A stretch of DNA of 64,000 bases from Lutibacter citreus (GTDB taxonomy: Bacteria; Bacteroidota; Bacteroidia; Flavobacteriales; Flavobacteriaceae): positions 186,001 through 250,000 of the forward strand of contig NZ_QEIH01000005.1 of assembly GCF_003260195.1 (NCBI RefSeq). The letters run 5' to 3'. The notes beneath the pieces are model-generated. The model had not been told where the DNA came from. It saw only the letters and a list, made by a program, of their open reading frames with translations, and ran no database searches. A program made the position numbers and the translations under genes. This document shows, piece after piece, positions 39,861 through 48,185 of the stretch. Position 1 is the first letter of the stretch. Each line of letters begins with the position of its first letter.

Positions 39861-40870
39861 TTAATGGGCACGGTGATGATTTGCATCAATTTAATTGTGA
39901 AATAAAATACAATTTTAGTTCAAATGTGTACTATAAAGGTTGTTCTCCTTTACTTTTAAAAGAGTTGGAAAGTAAGGTGGCTCAAATTCAAAATTATCCT
40001 TCACCTGCAGCTAAAGAACTAAATGTTTTGGCTGCCAACTATTTTGATTTAGATGAAAATCAGTTTTTATTTTCTAATGGAGCAACGGAAGCTTTTTATT
40101 TAATAGCTCAGTGTTTTCAACATAAAAAGGCAATTATTGTAGGGCCTACTTTTGCAGAATATGAAGATGCGTGTAAAATTAATAAGTTAGAACACCGTTT
40201 TATTTCAAGAAAGCAAATATTTGAAACTAATTATGAAGATAGCTTGGTTTTTATATGTAACCCCAATAATCCTGATGGAAAAATTTTAACAACTGCTGAA
40301 ATTGAAAATCTACTAAAATCTTATCCAAAAGCACATTTTATAATTGATGAAGCTTATTATGAGTTTACAAATGCTGTAAATTCGGTATTGCCATTAATAA
40401 AAAAATATTCAAATATTTCAATAGTTCGTTCTTTAACAAAAACTTTTGCAATGCCAGGTTTACGTTTGGGGTATGTAATTTCAAATTCTAATTTTATTAG
40501 TAATTTATTTGCGTTAAAAATGCCTTGGAGTGTAAATAGTTTGGCTATTGCTTCGGGTGTGTTTATTTTTAATAATTATAAAAAATTAACCTTTAATATT
40601 AACGAGTTATTAGCCGAAACTTCTATTTTTAAAGCTCAAGTAAATAGCATTCCTTATTTAAATGTAATTGAGGGTTATACTACCTATTTTTTAGTTGAAC
40701 TTCAAAAAGGAACAGCTTCAGAATTAAAAAAATATTTGATTGAAAACCATCAAATTTTAGTGCGTGATGCTACTAATTTTACAGGATTAAAAGGAGAGTG
40801 TATTCGTTTAGCGGTACAATCTGAAAAAGAAAATTTAGCATTAATAAAAGCCTTAAAAGAATGGAATTAA
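39857..40870 (+). CDS. cobD: L-threonine-O-3-phosphate decarboxylase / HisC-like aminotransferase
   Basis: A PLP-dependent fold type I enzyme of 337 aa, placed here as the decarboxylase that makes (R)-1-aminopropan-2-ol phosphate for the nucleotide loop. The N-terminal MINGHGDDLHQF resembles the GGN-type start of CobD. NPNNPDG (135-141) and DEAYYEF (164-170) are PLP-site blocks, and K195 in SLTKTFAMPGLRLGY is the Schiff-base lysine. Position between cobQ and cbiB, with 4- and 10-base overlaps, supports the assignment over histidinol-phosphate aminotransferase. Confidence 0.85.
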   Translation: MINGHGDDLHQFNCEIKYNFSSNVYYKGCSPLLLKELESKVAQIQNYPSPAAKELNVLAANYFDLDENQFLFSNGATEAFYLIAQCFQHKKAIIVGPTFAEYEDACKINKLEHRFISRKQIFETNYEDSLVFICNPNNPDGKILTTAEIENLLKSYPKAHFIIDEAYYEFTNAVNSVLPLIKKYSNISIVRSLTKTFAMPGLRLGYVISNSNFISNLFALKMPWSVNSLAIASGVFIFNNYKKLTFNINELLAETSIFKAQVNSIPYLNVIEGYTTYFLVELQKGTASELKKYLIENHQILVRDATNFTGLKGECIRLAVQSEKENLALIKALKEWN

Positions 40871-41796
40871 CATTCGTTTATATATTAGTTTCTGGGTTTT
40901 TATTAGACCTTTTATTTGGTGATCCAAAATGGTTGCCACATTTAATTGTAGGTTATGGAAATTTAATTTCAAAAGGAGAAAAGCTATTAAATAAGGGAAA
41001 ATCTCAATTTGTAAAGGGGATGTTTTTAACAATAGTTTTGGTTGGAAGTGTTTTTTTATTGCCATTTTTCTTTATTAATTTTTTGCGAAATAGCCATTAT
41101 TATATTGTTGAAATAGCTTTTTCAGTTTTAATGGTATTTTACTGTTTAGCCAATAAAACATTGGTTATAGAAGGTAAAGCTGTTTTTAATGTTTTGAAAA
41201 ACGAAGGTTTAGAAGCAGGGAGAAAAAGATTATCGTGGATAGTTGGTAGAGATACTTCAGCCTTGAATGAGCAACAAATTAGAATTGCTACTTTAGAAAC
41301 AATGTCTGAAAATTTAAGTGATGGTATTATTGCTCCATTATTTTATTTTGTTTGCTTTGGTGTGCCAGGAATTATGGCGTATAAAATGATTAATACGCTA
41401 GATTCTATGATTGGTTATAAAAATGATCGTTACGAACAATTTGGTAAGTTTGCAGCAATTTTAGATGATGTTGCAAATTATATTCCATCAAGAATTACAG
41501 CCATTTTAATTTTAGTAGTTCAATTTAAAATTAAAGGTCTTTTCTTTGTATTTAAAGAAGGTAAAAAACATAGCAGTCCAAATGCTGGTTATCCAGAAGC
41601 GGCATTAGCATACGTGTTAGATTGTCAATTTGGGGGTCCAAATTTTTATGGAGGTAAAATTTATAAAAAACCATTTATTGGTTCTAATAATAGATTAATT
41701 CAACATCAAGAAATTAATAAAGTAGCCAAAATAAATTATGCTGCTAGTGTATTGTTTGTAACTGTTTCAGTACTTGTTTATCTATGGCTCAAATAA
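40861..41796 (+). CDS. cbiB: Adenosylcobinamide-phosphate synthase, membrane protein
   Basis: CbiB attaches aminopropanol (phosphate) to cobyric acid. The 311-aa protein shows the family's N-terminal LLDLLFGDPKWLPHLIVGYG block (about 15-34), IVGRDTS near 135, ETMSENLSDGIIAPLF near 155-170, and NAGYPEAALA near 240, within several membrane spans. It overlaps cobD by 10 bases and the next gene by 13, so the four genes form one translationally coupled unit. Confidence 0.93.
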   Translation: MELTFVYILVSGFLLDLLFGDPKWLPHLIVGYGNLISKGEKLLNKGKSQFVKGMFLTIVLVGSVFLLPFFFINFLRNSHYYIVEIAFSVLMVFYCLANKTLVIEGKAVFNVLKNEGLEAGRKRLSWIVGRDTSALNEQQIRIATLETMSENLSDGIIAPLFYFVCFGVPGIMAYKMINTLDSMIGYKNDRYEQFGKFAAILDDVANYIPSRITAILILVVQFKIKGLFFVFKEGKKHSSPNAGYPEAALAYVLDCQFGGPNFYGGKIYKKPFIGSNNRLIQHQEINKVAKINYAASVLFVTVSVLVYLWLK

Positions 41797-42329
41797 AAAA
41801 GAAATACATTATATCGGGTCCTCCAGGATCAGGAAAATCTACATTGATAAATGCTTTAGAAAAAAAAGGAATTAAGTGTTTAAACGAAGTTTCCAGAGAT
41901 ATAATTATTGATGAACAAAAATCAGGAAATGACGGAATGCCTTGGCAAAATATTGAACGTTTTACACAGTTGGTTTTTAATGAAACAAAATTAAGGCTTC
42001 ATAAAGAACCAGATAGTGTTTTTTGTGATAGAAGTTTAATAGATAATATTGCTTATTTAGAACACGCAAATAAAAAAGTTGAAGCACATTATAAAAATTT
42101 CAATTTTAATAAATACTACCATAAAACTATTTTTTTTGCAAAACCTTGGAAACAAATTTATGTTCAAGACGAACAGCGACCTCAACGCTTTGAAGATCAA
42201 TTATCCTTGTCTAAAATAATTAAAGATATTTATAAAAAATACAACTATAACATCATTTTTTTACCCTTTACTACTGTTGAATTAAGAGCAGAGTTTGTTT
42301 TAAAGGAACTTGATAGAATGAAGTTTTAA
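41784..42329 (+). CDS. P-loop ATPase/kinase-like protein (AAA_28 type) in the cobalamin cluster
   Basis: A 181-aa cytosolic P-loop protein with Walker A GPPGSGKST (residues 12-20), a FCDRSLIDNIAYL block (about 83-95) with the DR-S-x-x-D pattern of small-molecule kinases, and RPQRFED near 130. It resembles the AAA_28/NadR-kinase-like group. No CobU/CobP (adenosylcobinamide kinase) was found in the window, so a kinase role in the nucleotide-loop branch is conceivable, but that is inference. It overlaps cbiB by 13 bases. Confidence 0.7.
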   Translation: MAQIKKKYIISGPPGSGKSTLINALEKKGIKCLNEVSRDIIIDEQKSGNDGMPWQNIERFTQLVFNETKLRLHKEPDSVFCDRSLIDNIAYLEHANKKVEAHYKNFNFNKYYHKTIFFAKPWKQIYVQDEQRPQRFEDQLSLSKIIKDIYKKYNYNIIFLPFTTVELRAEFVLKELDRMKF

Positions 42330-42360
42330 ATTATACAAGACTGAAATATCTTTTATTAAT

Positions 42361-42392
42361 TTTGGATGGAATTGTAAATAGTATTACTTTCG
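42361..42392 (+). promoter_or_regulatory. Bacteroidetes-type promoter for the riboswitch operon
   Basis: A TTTG -33 box (42361-42364) is followed after 20 bases by TACTTTCG (42385-42392), a one-mismatch -7 element. The predicted start of transcription falls near 42,398, exactly where the riboswitch P1 stem begins, which supports the call. Confidence 0.6.
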
Positions 42393-42396
42393 CAAA

Positions 42397-42568
42397 GCTT
42401 TTGGTTTCTTGTTTTGTAAAGAAATGGAATTAAAAAGGGAATCTCGTTTAAATCGAGAACTGTACCCGCAGCTGTAAGCTCTAAAAAAGCTTTTAACATT
42501 TTGTCACTGTCAATATTTTGATGGGAAGACGTTAAAAGTAGAGTAAGTCAGAAAACCTGCCAAAAAGC
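42397..42568 (+). ncRNA. Cobalamin riboswitch (AdoCbl aptamer)
   Basis: The aptamer shows all landmarks of the cobalamin riboswitch family: AAAGGGAAT, the core AACTGTACCCGCAGCTGTAAG, a CACTG segment, GGGAAGAC, and the B12 box AAGTCAGAAAACCTGCC (42545-42561). GCTTTTGG (42397-42404) pairs with CCAAAAAGC to close P1. It should repress the downstream biosynthesis operon when cobalamin is abundant. Downstream stems (42614-42634, 42644-42667) lack a long U-run, so translational control of the leader ORF or first gene is more likely than termination. Confidence 0.93.
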
Positions 42569-42672
42569 AAAATTTTATACAAAACTTTCGGGAATAGAAG
42601 TTGAAGTGTTTGAAAACTACCTTTAGGTTTAGTTCTTACTCTTTGTTTTATTCTTGATGAAACAAAAGTAGA

Positions 42673-42786
42673 ATGAAAAAATCAATTTTTTTTAAACTAT
42701 TTTATGCAATAAACGGAGTATTTTTTGCGCAAAAAATAGCTTTTCTAACAGTTAATATCCATCTTAATTTATTAAAGAATGGGTAA
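42673..42786 (+). CDS. 37-aa signal-peptide-like leader ORF after the riboswitch
   Basis: ATG 42673 opens a 37-codon frame ending at TAA 42784-42786, overlapping the next start codon (ATG 42779) by 8 bases. The peptide begins MKKSIFFKLFYAINGVFFAQK, a typical export signal with AQ cleavage, then a short tail. In many Bacteroidetes a riboswitch of this class precedes a TonB-dependent B12 receptor gene. The ORF may be the left-over start of such a receptor after a deletion, now acting as a coupling leader. Reading frame is seen; the origin is inference. Confidence 0.45.
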   Translation: MKKSIFFKLFYAINGVFFAQKIAFLTVNIHLNLLKNG

Positions 42787-43600
42787 AAACTTAGCAACAT
42801 CAACTACTACTTTTTTCTTTTGCGATGGAGGTTCTTGTCAAAAAGCAGGAAGTGAAATTGTAACTAGAAATGCAAGGGCTTATATTAGAAATAATAACCT
42901 TTGGAACAAAACCCATACCATTAAAACTAGATGTAACGGTAGGTGCGAAGATGCACCAACTTGTATTGTACAGTCTGGTAATTATTGGTATAAACACTTA
43001 ACAGCTTCTAAAATTCAAGAAATTATAGAGTCTCATGTTAATGAACAAAAAGGAGTAACTCCTTATTTATTGTATCAAGATAATTGGGATAAAGTAATTT
43101 CAGAAAAAGAAATAAAACCATTTAAACCAAAAGGTTTTCAGCATAAAAATGATGTTGATTTGGGGATGTGTTGTATAACAAAAGGATTTAGTTCAGATCA
43201 ATATTTATATCCTTTATTTCTATTTCTACTTCAAACAAAAAGTGGCGCTGTATTACAATTAAACAACGGTGAATTATTAGATTTTAAAGACTTGGTTGCC
43301 GTAAAATATGAAGATCCGTATGCTATAACTTTAGAATTTACACATAATAAAACAGTTCAATTAATTATTGGTTTTGTTCCCAAAACGGAACCTATTGAAC
43401 TAGTGCAACAAAAAATATCGAGTACAGAATATTTTAGGTTAACAAGTAGTGGTGAAAAGGGAATACGATTTAAAAATAAAATAGGAAAAACAGTAGCAAT
43501 AATTAAATTGGATTCAACAAAAAATACAATTTGGAATTATTGTTTAAATATTCAATTGGGGGGAATTTTAGAACCTCATATAAATGAAACAAATGGCTAA
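42779..43600 (+). CDS. Thioredoxin-like [2Fe-2S] ferredoxin-domain protein
   Basis: A 273-aa cytosolic protein. Residues about 8-90 form a thioredoxin-like ferredoxin with C15-x4-C20-x31-C52-x3-C56, the NuoE-type cluster pattern, plus C62. The C-terminal domain (about 120-270) is unrecognised and contains a CC pair in GMCCITKG near 134. As the first long gene behind the riboswitch it probably serves corrin synthesis, for example as electron donor at a reductive step or in handling the CbiX product; this is inference. It overlaps the next gene by 17 bases. Confidence 0.7.
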   Translation: MGKNLATSTTTFFFCDGGSCQKAGSEIVTRNARAYIRNNNLWNKTHTIKTRCNGRCEDAPTCIVQSGNYWYKHLTASKIQEIIESHVNEQKGVTPYLLYQDNWDKVISEKEIKPFKPKGFQHKNDVDLGMCCITKGFSSDQYLYPLFLFLLQTKSGAVLQLNNGELLDFKDLVAVKYEDPYAITLEFTHNKTVQLIIGFVPKTEPIELVQQKISSTEYFRLTSSGEKGIRFKNKIGKTVAIIKLDSTKNTIWNYCLNIQLGGILEPHINETNG

Positions 43601-45140
43601 AAAAATAGCAATATTAGGCATAGGATGGTTGGGTGAATCATTAGCGATTAATTTACACCAAAAAGGGAATATAATTTCAGGAAGTTCGTCTTCTATATCT
43701 AAAACAAAAGAGCTGGCAAAGCATCCTTTTTATGTTAGTAGAATTGAAGTTTTACCAAATGAAATTAAAGGAGATTGGGATAGTTTTATTGATGATACAG
43801 CATATTTAATTATAAATATTCCTCCAAGAAGAATAGAAAATATAGCAACTATTTATCCAAGCTTAATAACACAAATTGCGGATAAAACACCGAAAAGTGT
43901 AAAAGTGATTTTTGTAAGTTCTACCGCTGTTTACGGACCTAGTGATATTCCTATTTCTGAGAATGTTGAAGCGATTCCAATAAAAGAATCAGGAGTTGCA
44001 GTTTTGGCAGCTGAAAAAGTAATTCAAAACCATTTTGGGGAAAATGCTACAATTTTACGTTTAGCAGGATTAATTGGTCCCGACAGACATCCAGGAAAGT
44101 TTTTAGCAGGAAAAAGAGTATTGAAAAATGCTGCAGCTCAGGTTAATTTAATTCACAGAGAAGATTGTATAGGTTTAATTAATGCAATAATTGAGCAAGA
44201 TTGTTTTGGTGAGGTTATTAATGGTTGCGCTTCAAAACATCCTGTAAGAGAAAATTATTATAAAAATGCAGCTAAAATTTTAGAGTTAGATCAGCCTATT
44301 TTTGAGGTAACAGAAAAAATTGCTGAAAAGAAAATAATTGATAATTCTAAATCTAAAGAATTATTGAATTATACCTATAAATTTGACAATCCAGAGCAAA
44401 TTTTCACAAGTGAATTTACAGGAAAGATTTCTATTATTGGAGCTGGTCCTGGAACCATAAAACTATTAACACTTCAAGCGTTTGATTTAATAAAAGATGC
44501 CGAAATTATTTTACATGATAATTTAATTAGTGAAGAAATTTTAGAGATAAATACAACTGCAGAAAGAATTTATGTGGGACGAAAATTTGGAGATAAATTC
44601 TGTCAAATGAAACGTCAAGAAAACATCAACAATTTATTTAGTAAGTATTATTATTTAGGGAAAAAAGTTGTCCGTATTAAATCTGGTGATCCATATATTT
44701 ATGGAAGAGCAGGTGAGGAAGCACGGTATTTAACCAAAGAAAAAATACCATTTAATGTTGTACCAGGTATTTCGGCGGCATTGGCAGCTGCAAGTTATTG
44801 CAATATACCTATTACTGAACGTCAAAAATCGAATGCAGTTTTAATTTGTACAGCGCATACCGCAGATTATTCATTTGATCAGCTAAAAGGAATTGCATCT
44901 TTATTAAAAGCCGGAAATTCATTGGCTTTGTATATGGGTCTAAAAAGTTTGGATAAGTTAATTCCAAAACTAATTGAAGTTACTGGAAACCCAAATATTC
45001 CAATAAATGCTATTTCCAATGTATCTAGAGAAAACGAGTTGTTGTTAAGTTCAACATTAGGAGAAATAGAAGCAGCAATAAAAGAAAATCCATTACCAAT
45101 GCCAGTAGTATTTTTAATTGGAATAGAACCAATTCAATAA
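43584..45140 (+). CDS. cobA: SDR-like domain fused to uroporphyrinogen-III C-methyltransferase
   Basis: A 518-aa fusion. Residues about 5-275 are an NAD(P)-binding Rossmann domain of the epimerase/YeeZ type (GIGWLGESLA, FVSSTAVYG, RLAGLIGPDRHPGKFL, LIHREDC). Residues about 279-518 are SUMT/CobA, which methylates uroporphyrinogen III at C2 and C7 to precorrin-2: IIGAGPGTIKLLT, RIKSGDPYIYGRAGEE, VPGISAALAAASY, ITERQKS. A start at ATG 43593 is an alternative and reduces the overlap with the upstream gene from 17 to 8 bases. CysG couples SUMT to a Met8 dehydrogenase; here an unrelated dehydrogenase-like domain takes that place. Confidence 0.88.
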   Translation: MKQMAKKIAILGIGWLGESLAINLHQKGNIISGSSSSISKTKELAKHPFYVSRIEVLPNEIKGDWDSFIDDTAYLIINIPPRRIENIATIYPSLITQIADKTPKSVKVIFVSSTAVYGPSDIPISENVEAIPIKESGVAVLAAEKVIQNHFGENATILRLAGLIGPDRHPGKFLAGKRVLKNAAAQVNLIHREDCIGLINAIIEQDCFGEVINGCASKHPVRENYYKNAAKILELDQPIFEVTEKIAEKKIIDNSKSKELLNYTYKFDNPEQIFTSEFTGKISIIGAGPGTIKLLTLQAFDLIKDAEIILHDNLISEEILEINTTAERIYVGRKFGDKFCQMKRQENINNLFSKYYYLGKKVVRIKSGDPYIYGRAGEEARYLTKEKIPFNVVPGISAALAAASYCNIPITERQKSNAVLICTAHTADYSFDQLKGIASLLKAGNSLALYMGLKSLDKLIPKLIEVTGNPNIPINAISNVSRENELLLSSTLGEIEAAIKENPLPMPVVFLIGIEPIQ

Positions 45141-45142
45141 TT

Positions 45143-46075
45143 ATGAAAAAAGGAATTTTATTATGCGGTCACGGTAGTAGAACCAAAACAGGTACTTCTG
45201 CATTTAAAGAAATGGTAGATGCTCTTAAAGCAAGGTATACAGATTATGAAGTAGATTATGGTTTTTTAGAATTCAATCATCCGTTATATGAAGCTGCAGT
45301 AGAGCGTATGTATGAAAAAGGAATTCGTGAAATTTATGCGTTACCAATTATACTTTTTGCAGGTTCTCATGCAAAAAATGATATTCCGTATGAATTAAAT
45401 ACGTTACAATCATATCATTCAGATTTAACAATAAAAATGGGTAAACATTTAGGTGTTAGTTCTTTTTTATTGGATTTATCTCAGAAAATTTTGCTGGAAA
45501 AGGAACAAGAATTACCAGTAATTCCAAGAAAAGAAACAGCTTTAATTGTTGTAGGAAGAGGAACAACAGATCCAGATGCAAATTCTGATGTACACAAATT
45601 ATGCAGTATGCTTTGGGAAGGAATGGGTTTTGGATTTGCAACCGTTGGGTATAGCGGTACGGCATATCCAAGTGTTAAAGAATCGATGGAATTTGTTGAT
45701 AAATTAGGTTTTAAAAGAACGTATGTAATTCCATTTTTCTTTTTTACAGGAATTTTGTTAGAACGCATTTATAAAGCTGTTGAAGATTTTAATGAAACAA
45801 CCACAAACAAATATATTTCAACAAAACCTTTTGGAAAAGATGAGTTGATTTTAAAGGCTTTTGATGAACGGTTAGATGAGGCAATTAATGGTACTGGAAA
45901 TATGAATTGTCAGGTTTGTAAATACCGTAAGCAAATTGTTGGTTTTGAAGAAGAGATTGGAAAAGAACAAATTGGACACCATTTAAATGTGAAAGGGATT
46001 TTGTTTGAAGAAGATGAAAAAGTTGGTGCTAAAAAAAGCATTTCAAAAACATTAAAAAATATTTTAGGAATTTAA
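45143..46075 (+). CDS. cbiX: Sirohydrochlorin cobaltochelatase, long form
   Basis: CbiX inserts cobalt into sirohydrochlorin at the start of the early-cobalt pathway. The 310-aa protein has two chelatase repeats: CGHGSR with H10 in the first, VVGRGTTDPDAN near 132-143 in the second, each followed by a conserved ALPIILFAGSHAKNDI or YVIPFFFFTGILLERI strand. A C-terminal extension carries CQVCKYRKQ (Cys about 255 and 258), which could bind a metal or cluster. It starts two bases after the SDR-CobA gene. Confidence 0.93.
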   Translation: MKKGILLCGHGSRTKTGTSAFKEMVDALKARYTDYEVDYGFLEFNHPLYEAAVERMYEKGIREIYALPIILFAGSHAKNDIPYELNTLQSYHSDLTIKMGKHLGVSSFLLDLSQKILLEKEQELPVIPRKETALIVVGRGTTDPDANSDVHKLCSMLWEGMGFGFATVGYSGTAYPSVKESMEFVDKLGFKRTYVIPFFFFTGILLERIYKAVEDFNETTTNKYISTKPFGKDELILKAFDERLDEAINGTGNMNCQVCKYRKQIVGFEEEIGKEQIGHHLNVKGILFEEDEKVGAKKSISKTLKNILGI

Positions 46076-46099
46076 TTAATTCCAATTAAAAGATAATAA

Positions 46100-46804
46100 A
46101 TGAATACAGAATCAATAATTTATGGAGTTTCATTAGGTCCGGGAGATCCTGATTTAATTACATTAAAAGGATTAAAAGTTTTACAAGATGCAGATAAAAT
46201 TTACTATCCCGGATCTTTGTTTAAAAATGGCGTAAAATCAAGTTACTCACTTAGTATTTTAGAACATTATAAATTAGATGAAACTAAATTTGAAGGTTTT
46301 TATTTAGAAATGGATTTGGCACGAGTTAAAGTAAGTAAATTATACGATTTAACTTTTGAACAAATTATATCAGATTATAAAAAAGGCTTGAAGATAGCAA
46401 TAGTAAGTGAAGGAGATGTAAATACATTTAGCTCTTTTTCATATTTGTTAGAAAAAATTAAAAAAGAAAATTTCAACGTAGAATTAATTCCAGGAATCAC
46501 TTCATATGCTTTAGCCGCTTCAGAACATTTAACGCCGTTATGTTTACAAAATGAGAAGCTAATTATTTTGCCAAGAGTTCAAACTGAAGCAGAATTAGAA
46601 GAAGCTTTAACACATTTTGATACCGTTGTTTTAATGAAAATTAAATCGGTGATGGATGTGGTTAATAATGTGCTTTCAAAAGGAAATTACGCTATTAATT
46701 ATTCTGAGAAATTAGGAACAAAAAATCAATTTATAGCTTCAAATTTAGAAGAAATCAACAAAAGAGATATTCCATATTTCTCTTTAATAACTATTAGAAA
46801 ATGA
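46100..46804 (+). CDS. cbiL: Cobalt-precorrin-2 C20-methyltransferase
   Basis: CbiL/CobI adds the C20 methyl group. The 234-aa protein shows the corrin methyltransferase pattern: GVSLGPGDPDLITLKG (about 9-24), YYPGS, VSEGDVNTFSSFSYL (near 100-114) and ELIPGITSYALAASE. Length and order fit the family. It follows cbiX by 24 bases and overlaps the next start by 4 bases (ATGA). Confidence 0.92.
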   Translation: MNTESIIYGVSLGPGDPDLITLKGLKVLQDADKIYYPGSLFKNGVKSSYSLSILEHYKLDETKFEGFYLEMDLARVKVSKLYDLTFEQIISDYKKGLKIAIVSEGDVNTFSSFSYLLEKIKKENFNVELIPGITSYALAASEHLTPLCLQNEKLIILPRVQTEAELEEALTHFDTVVLMKIKSVMDVVNNVLSKGNYAINYSEKLGTKNQFIASNLEEINKRDIPYFSLITIRK

Positions 46805-48177
46805 AAATTACAGTAGCAGGTCTTGGACCAGGAGATAAAAATTATATGTTACCCTTAGTAAAAAATGCGTTGGCATTGGCTGATGTTGTTATTGGGTACG
46901 ATTATTATTTTCAATTTGGAAAAGAATTTTTTAAAGAAGATGCAGAGTTAATCTCAATGCCTTTGGGAAAGGAAGAAGCACGTGCCGAAAAAGCAATTGA
47001 AAAAGCAAAAGAAGGTAAATATGTTGTTGTAATTGGTTCTGGTGATGCTAGTATTTATTCAATGGCAGCAATTGTTTACGAAATGGTTGCTAAACGAGAT
47101 ATAGAAAATCTTGAATTGGAAACCTTGCCTGGTATTTCAGCATTTTTAGCATCAGGAAGTAAATTAGGAGCACCACTTGGTCACGATTTCTGTTGTATTT
47201 CATTGTCGGATTTAATGACACCTTGGAATGTAATTGAAAAACGAATTAGAGCTGCTGCAATGGGAGATTTTGTAACTAGTTTGTACAATCCAAAAAGTAT
47301 TAAAAGACATTGGCAGTTAGGGAGATTGCAAAAAATATTTTTAGAAGAAAGAAGCGCATCAACTCCAGTTGCTATTGTAAAACAAGTTACACGTCCGGAT
47401 GAAAATATTAAAATTACGACGCTTGGAGAATTCAATCCAGAAGATGTAGATATGTTTAGTTTGGTAATGATTGGGAATTCTCAAACATTCCAGTTTAAAA
47501 ACTATTTGGTAACTCCTCGTGGATACTTAAATAGAAAACCGCATACAGGAAAAGAAATTCAGCAAGAAAGTTTTAGAATAGTTACAAATCATATTCAGGA
47601 TTTGGACTATGCTAATAACGATAAATGGGCAATTACACGTGTAATTCATACCACAGGAGTTTTAGACGATCATCAGTTTTATAAATCTACTGAGAATGCA
47701 ATTTTAAACTTGCATAATTACCTAAAAAACGGAGGTGAAATTATTACGGATGTTACTATGGTAAAAGCAGGAATTACGAAAGCTTTTAGTGGGCAATATG
47801 GAACAAGTATTCATTGCTATTTAAATGATGAAGATGCGCAGGAATTAGCCATAAAAGAAAATATTACACGTTCTCAGGCAGGAATTAGAAAAGCTATTGA
47901 GTTGCATCCAAATGCGTTATATGTTGTTGGAAATGCACCAACTGCTTTAATGGAAATTACAGATCAGATTAGAACGAATAAAGATTTTAAACCAACAGGA
48001 GTTATTGGAGCACCAGTAGGATTTGTAAATGTAATTGAATCTAAAGAACAATTATCGCAGGTAAAAGATACTGATTGGGTAATTATTGAAGGAAACAGAG
48101 GAGGAAGCAATGTTGCAGCAGCAATTGTAAATGCAGCTTATACATTAGAAGAAGCTTCAACTTATTTTGAAGAATAG
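46801..48177 (+). CDS. cbiH-cbiC: Fused precorrin-3B C17-methyltransferase and precorrin-8X methylmutase
   Basis: A 458-aa bifunctional protein. Residues 1-240 are CbiH/CobJ, the ring-contraction methyltransferase: VAGLGPGDKNYMLP, VIGSGDASIYSMAAIV, TLPGISAFLASGSKLGAPLGHDF, SLYNPKS. Residues about 250-458 are CbiC/CobH, which migrates the C11 methyl to C12: ITRVIHTTGVLDD, ITDVTMVKAGI, VGNAPTALMEI, GAPVGFVNVIESKE. The catalytic histidine of CbiC corresponds to the H in RVIHTTG. No extra iron-sulfur domain is attached to the CbiH half. A 4-base overlap links it to cbiL. Confidence 0.93.
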   Translation: MKITVAGLGPGDKNYMLPLVKNALALADVVIGYDYYFQFGKEFFKEDAELISMPLGKEEARAEKAIEKAKEGKYVVVIGSGDASIYSMAAIVYEMVAKRDIENLELETLPGISAFLASGSKLGAPLGHDFCCISLSDLMTPWNVIEKRIRAAAMGDFVTSLYNPKSIKRHWQLGRLQKIFLEERSASTPVAIVKQVTRPDENIKITTLGEFNPEDVDMFSLVMIGNSQTFQFKNYLVTPRGYLNRKPHTGKEIQQESFRIVTNHIQDLDYANNDKWAITRVIHTTGVLDDHQFYKSTENAILNLHNYLKNGGEIITDVTMVKAGITKAFSGQYGTSIHCYLNDEDAQELAIKENITRSQAGIRKAIELHPNALYVVGNAPTALMEITDQIRTNKDFKPTGVIGAPVGFVNVIESKEQLSQVKDTDWVIIEGNRGGSNVAAAIVNAAYTLEEASTYFEE

Positions 48178-48185
48178 TTAAAGGT

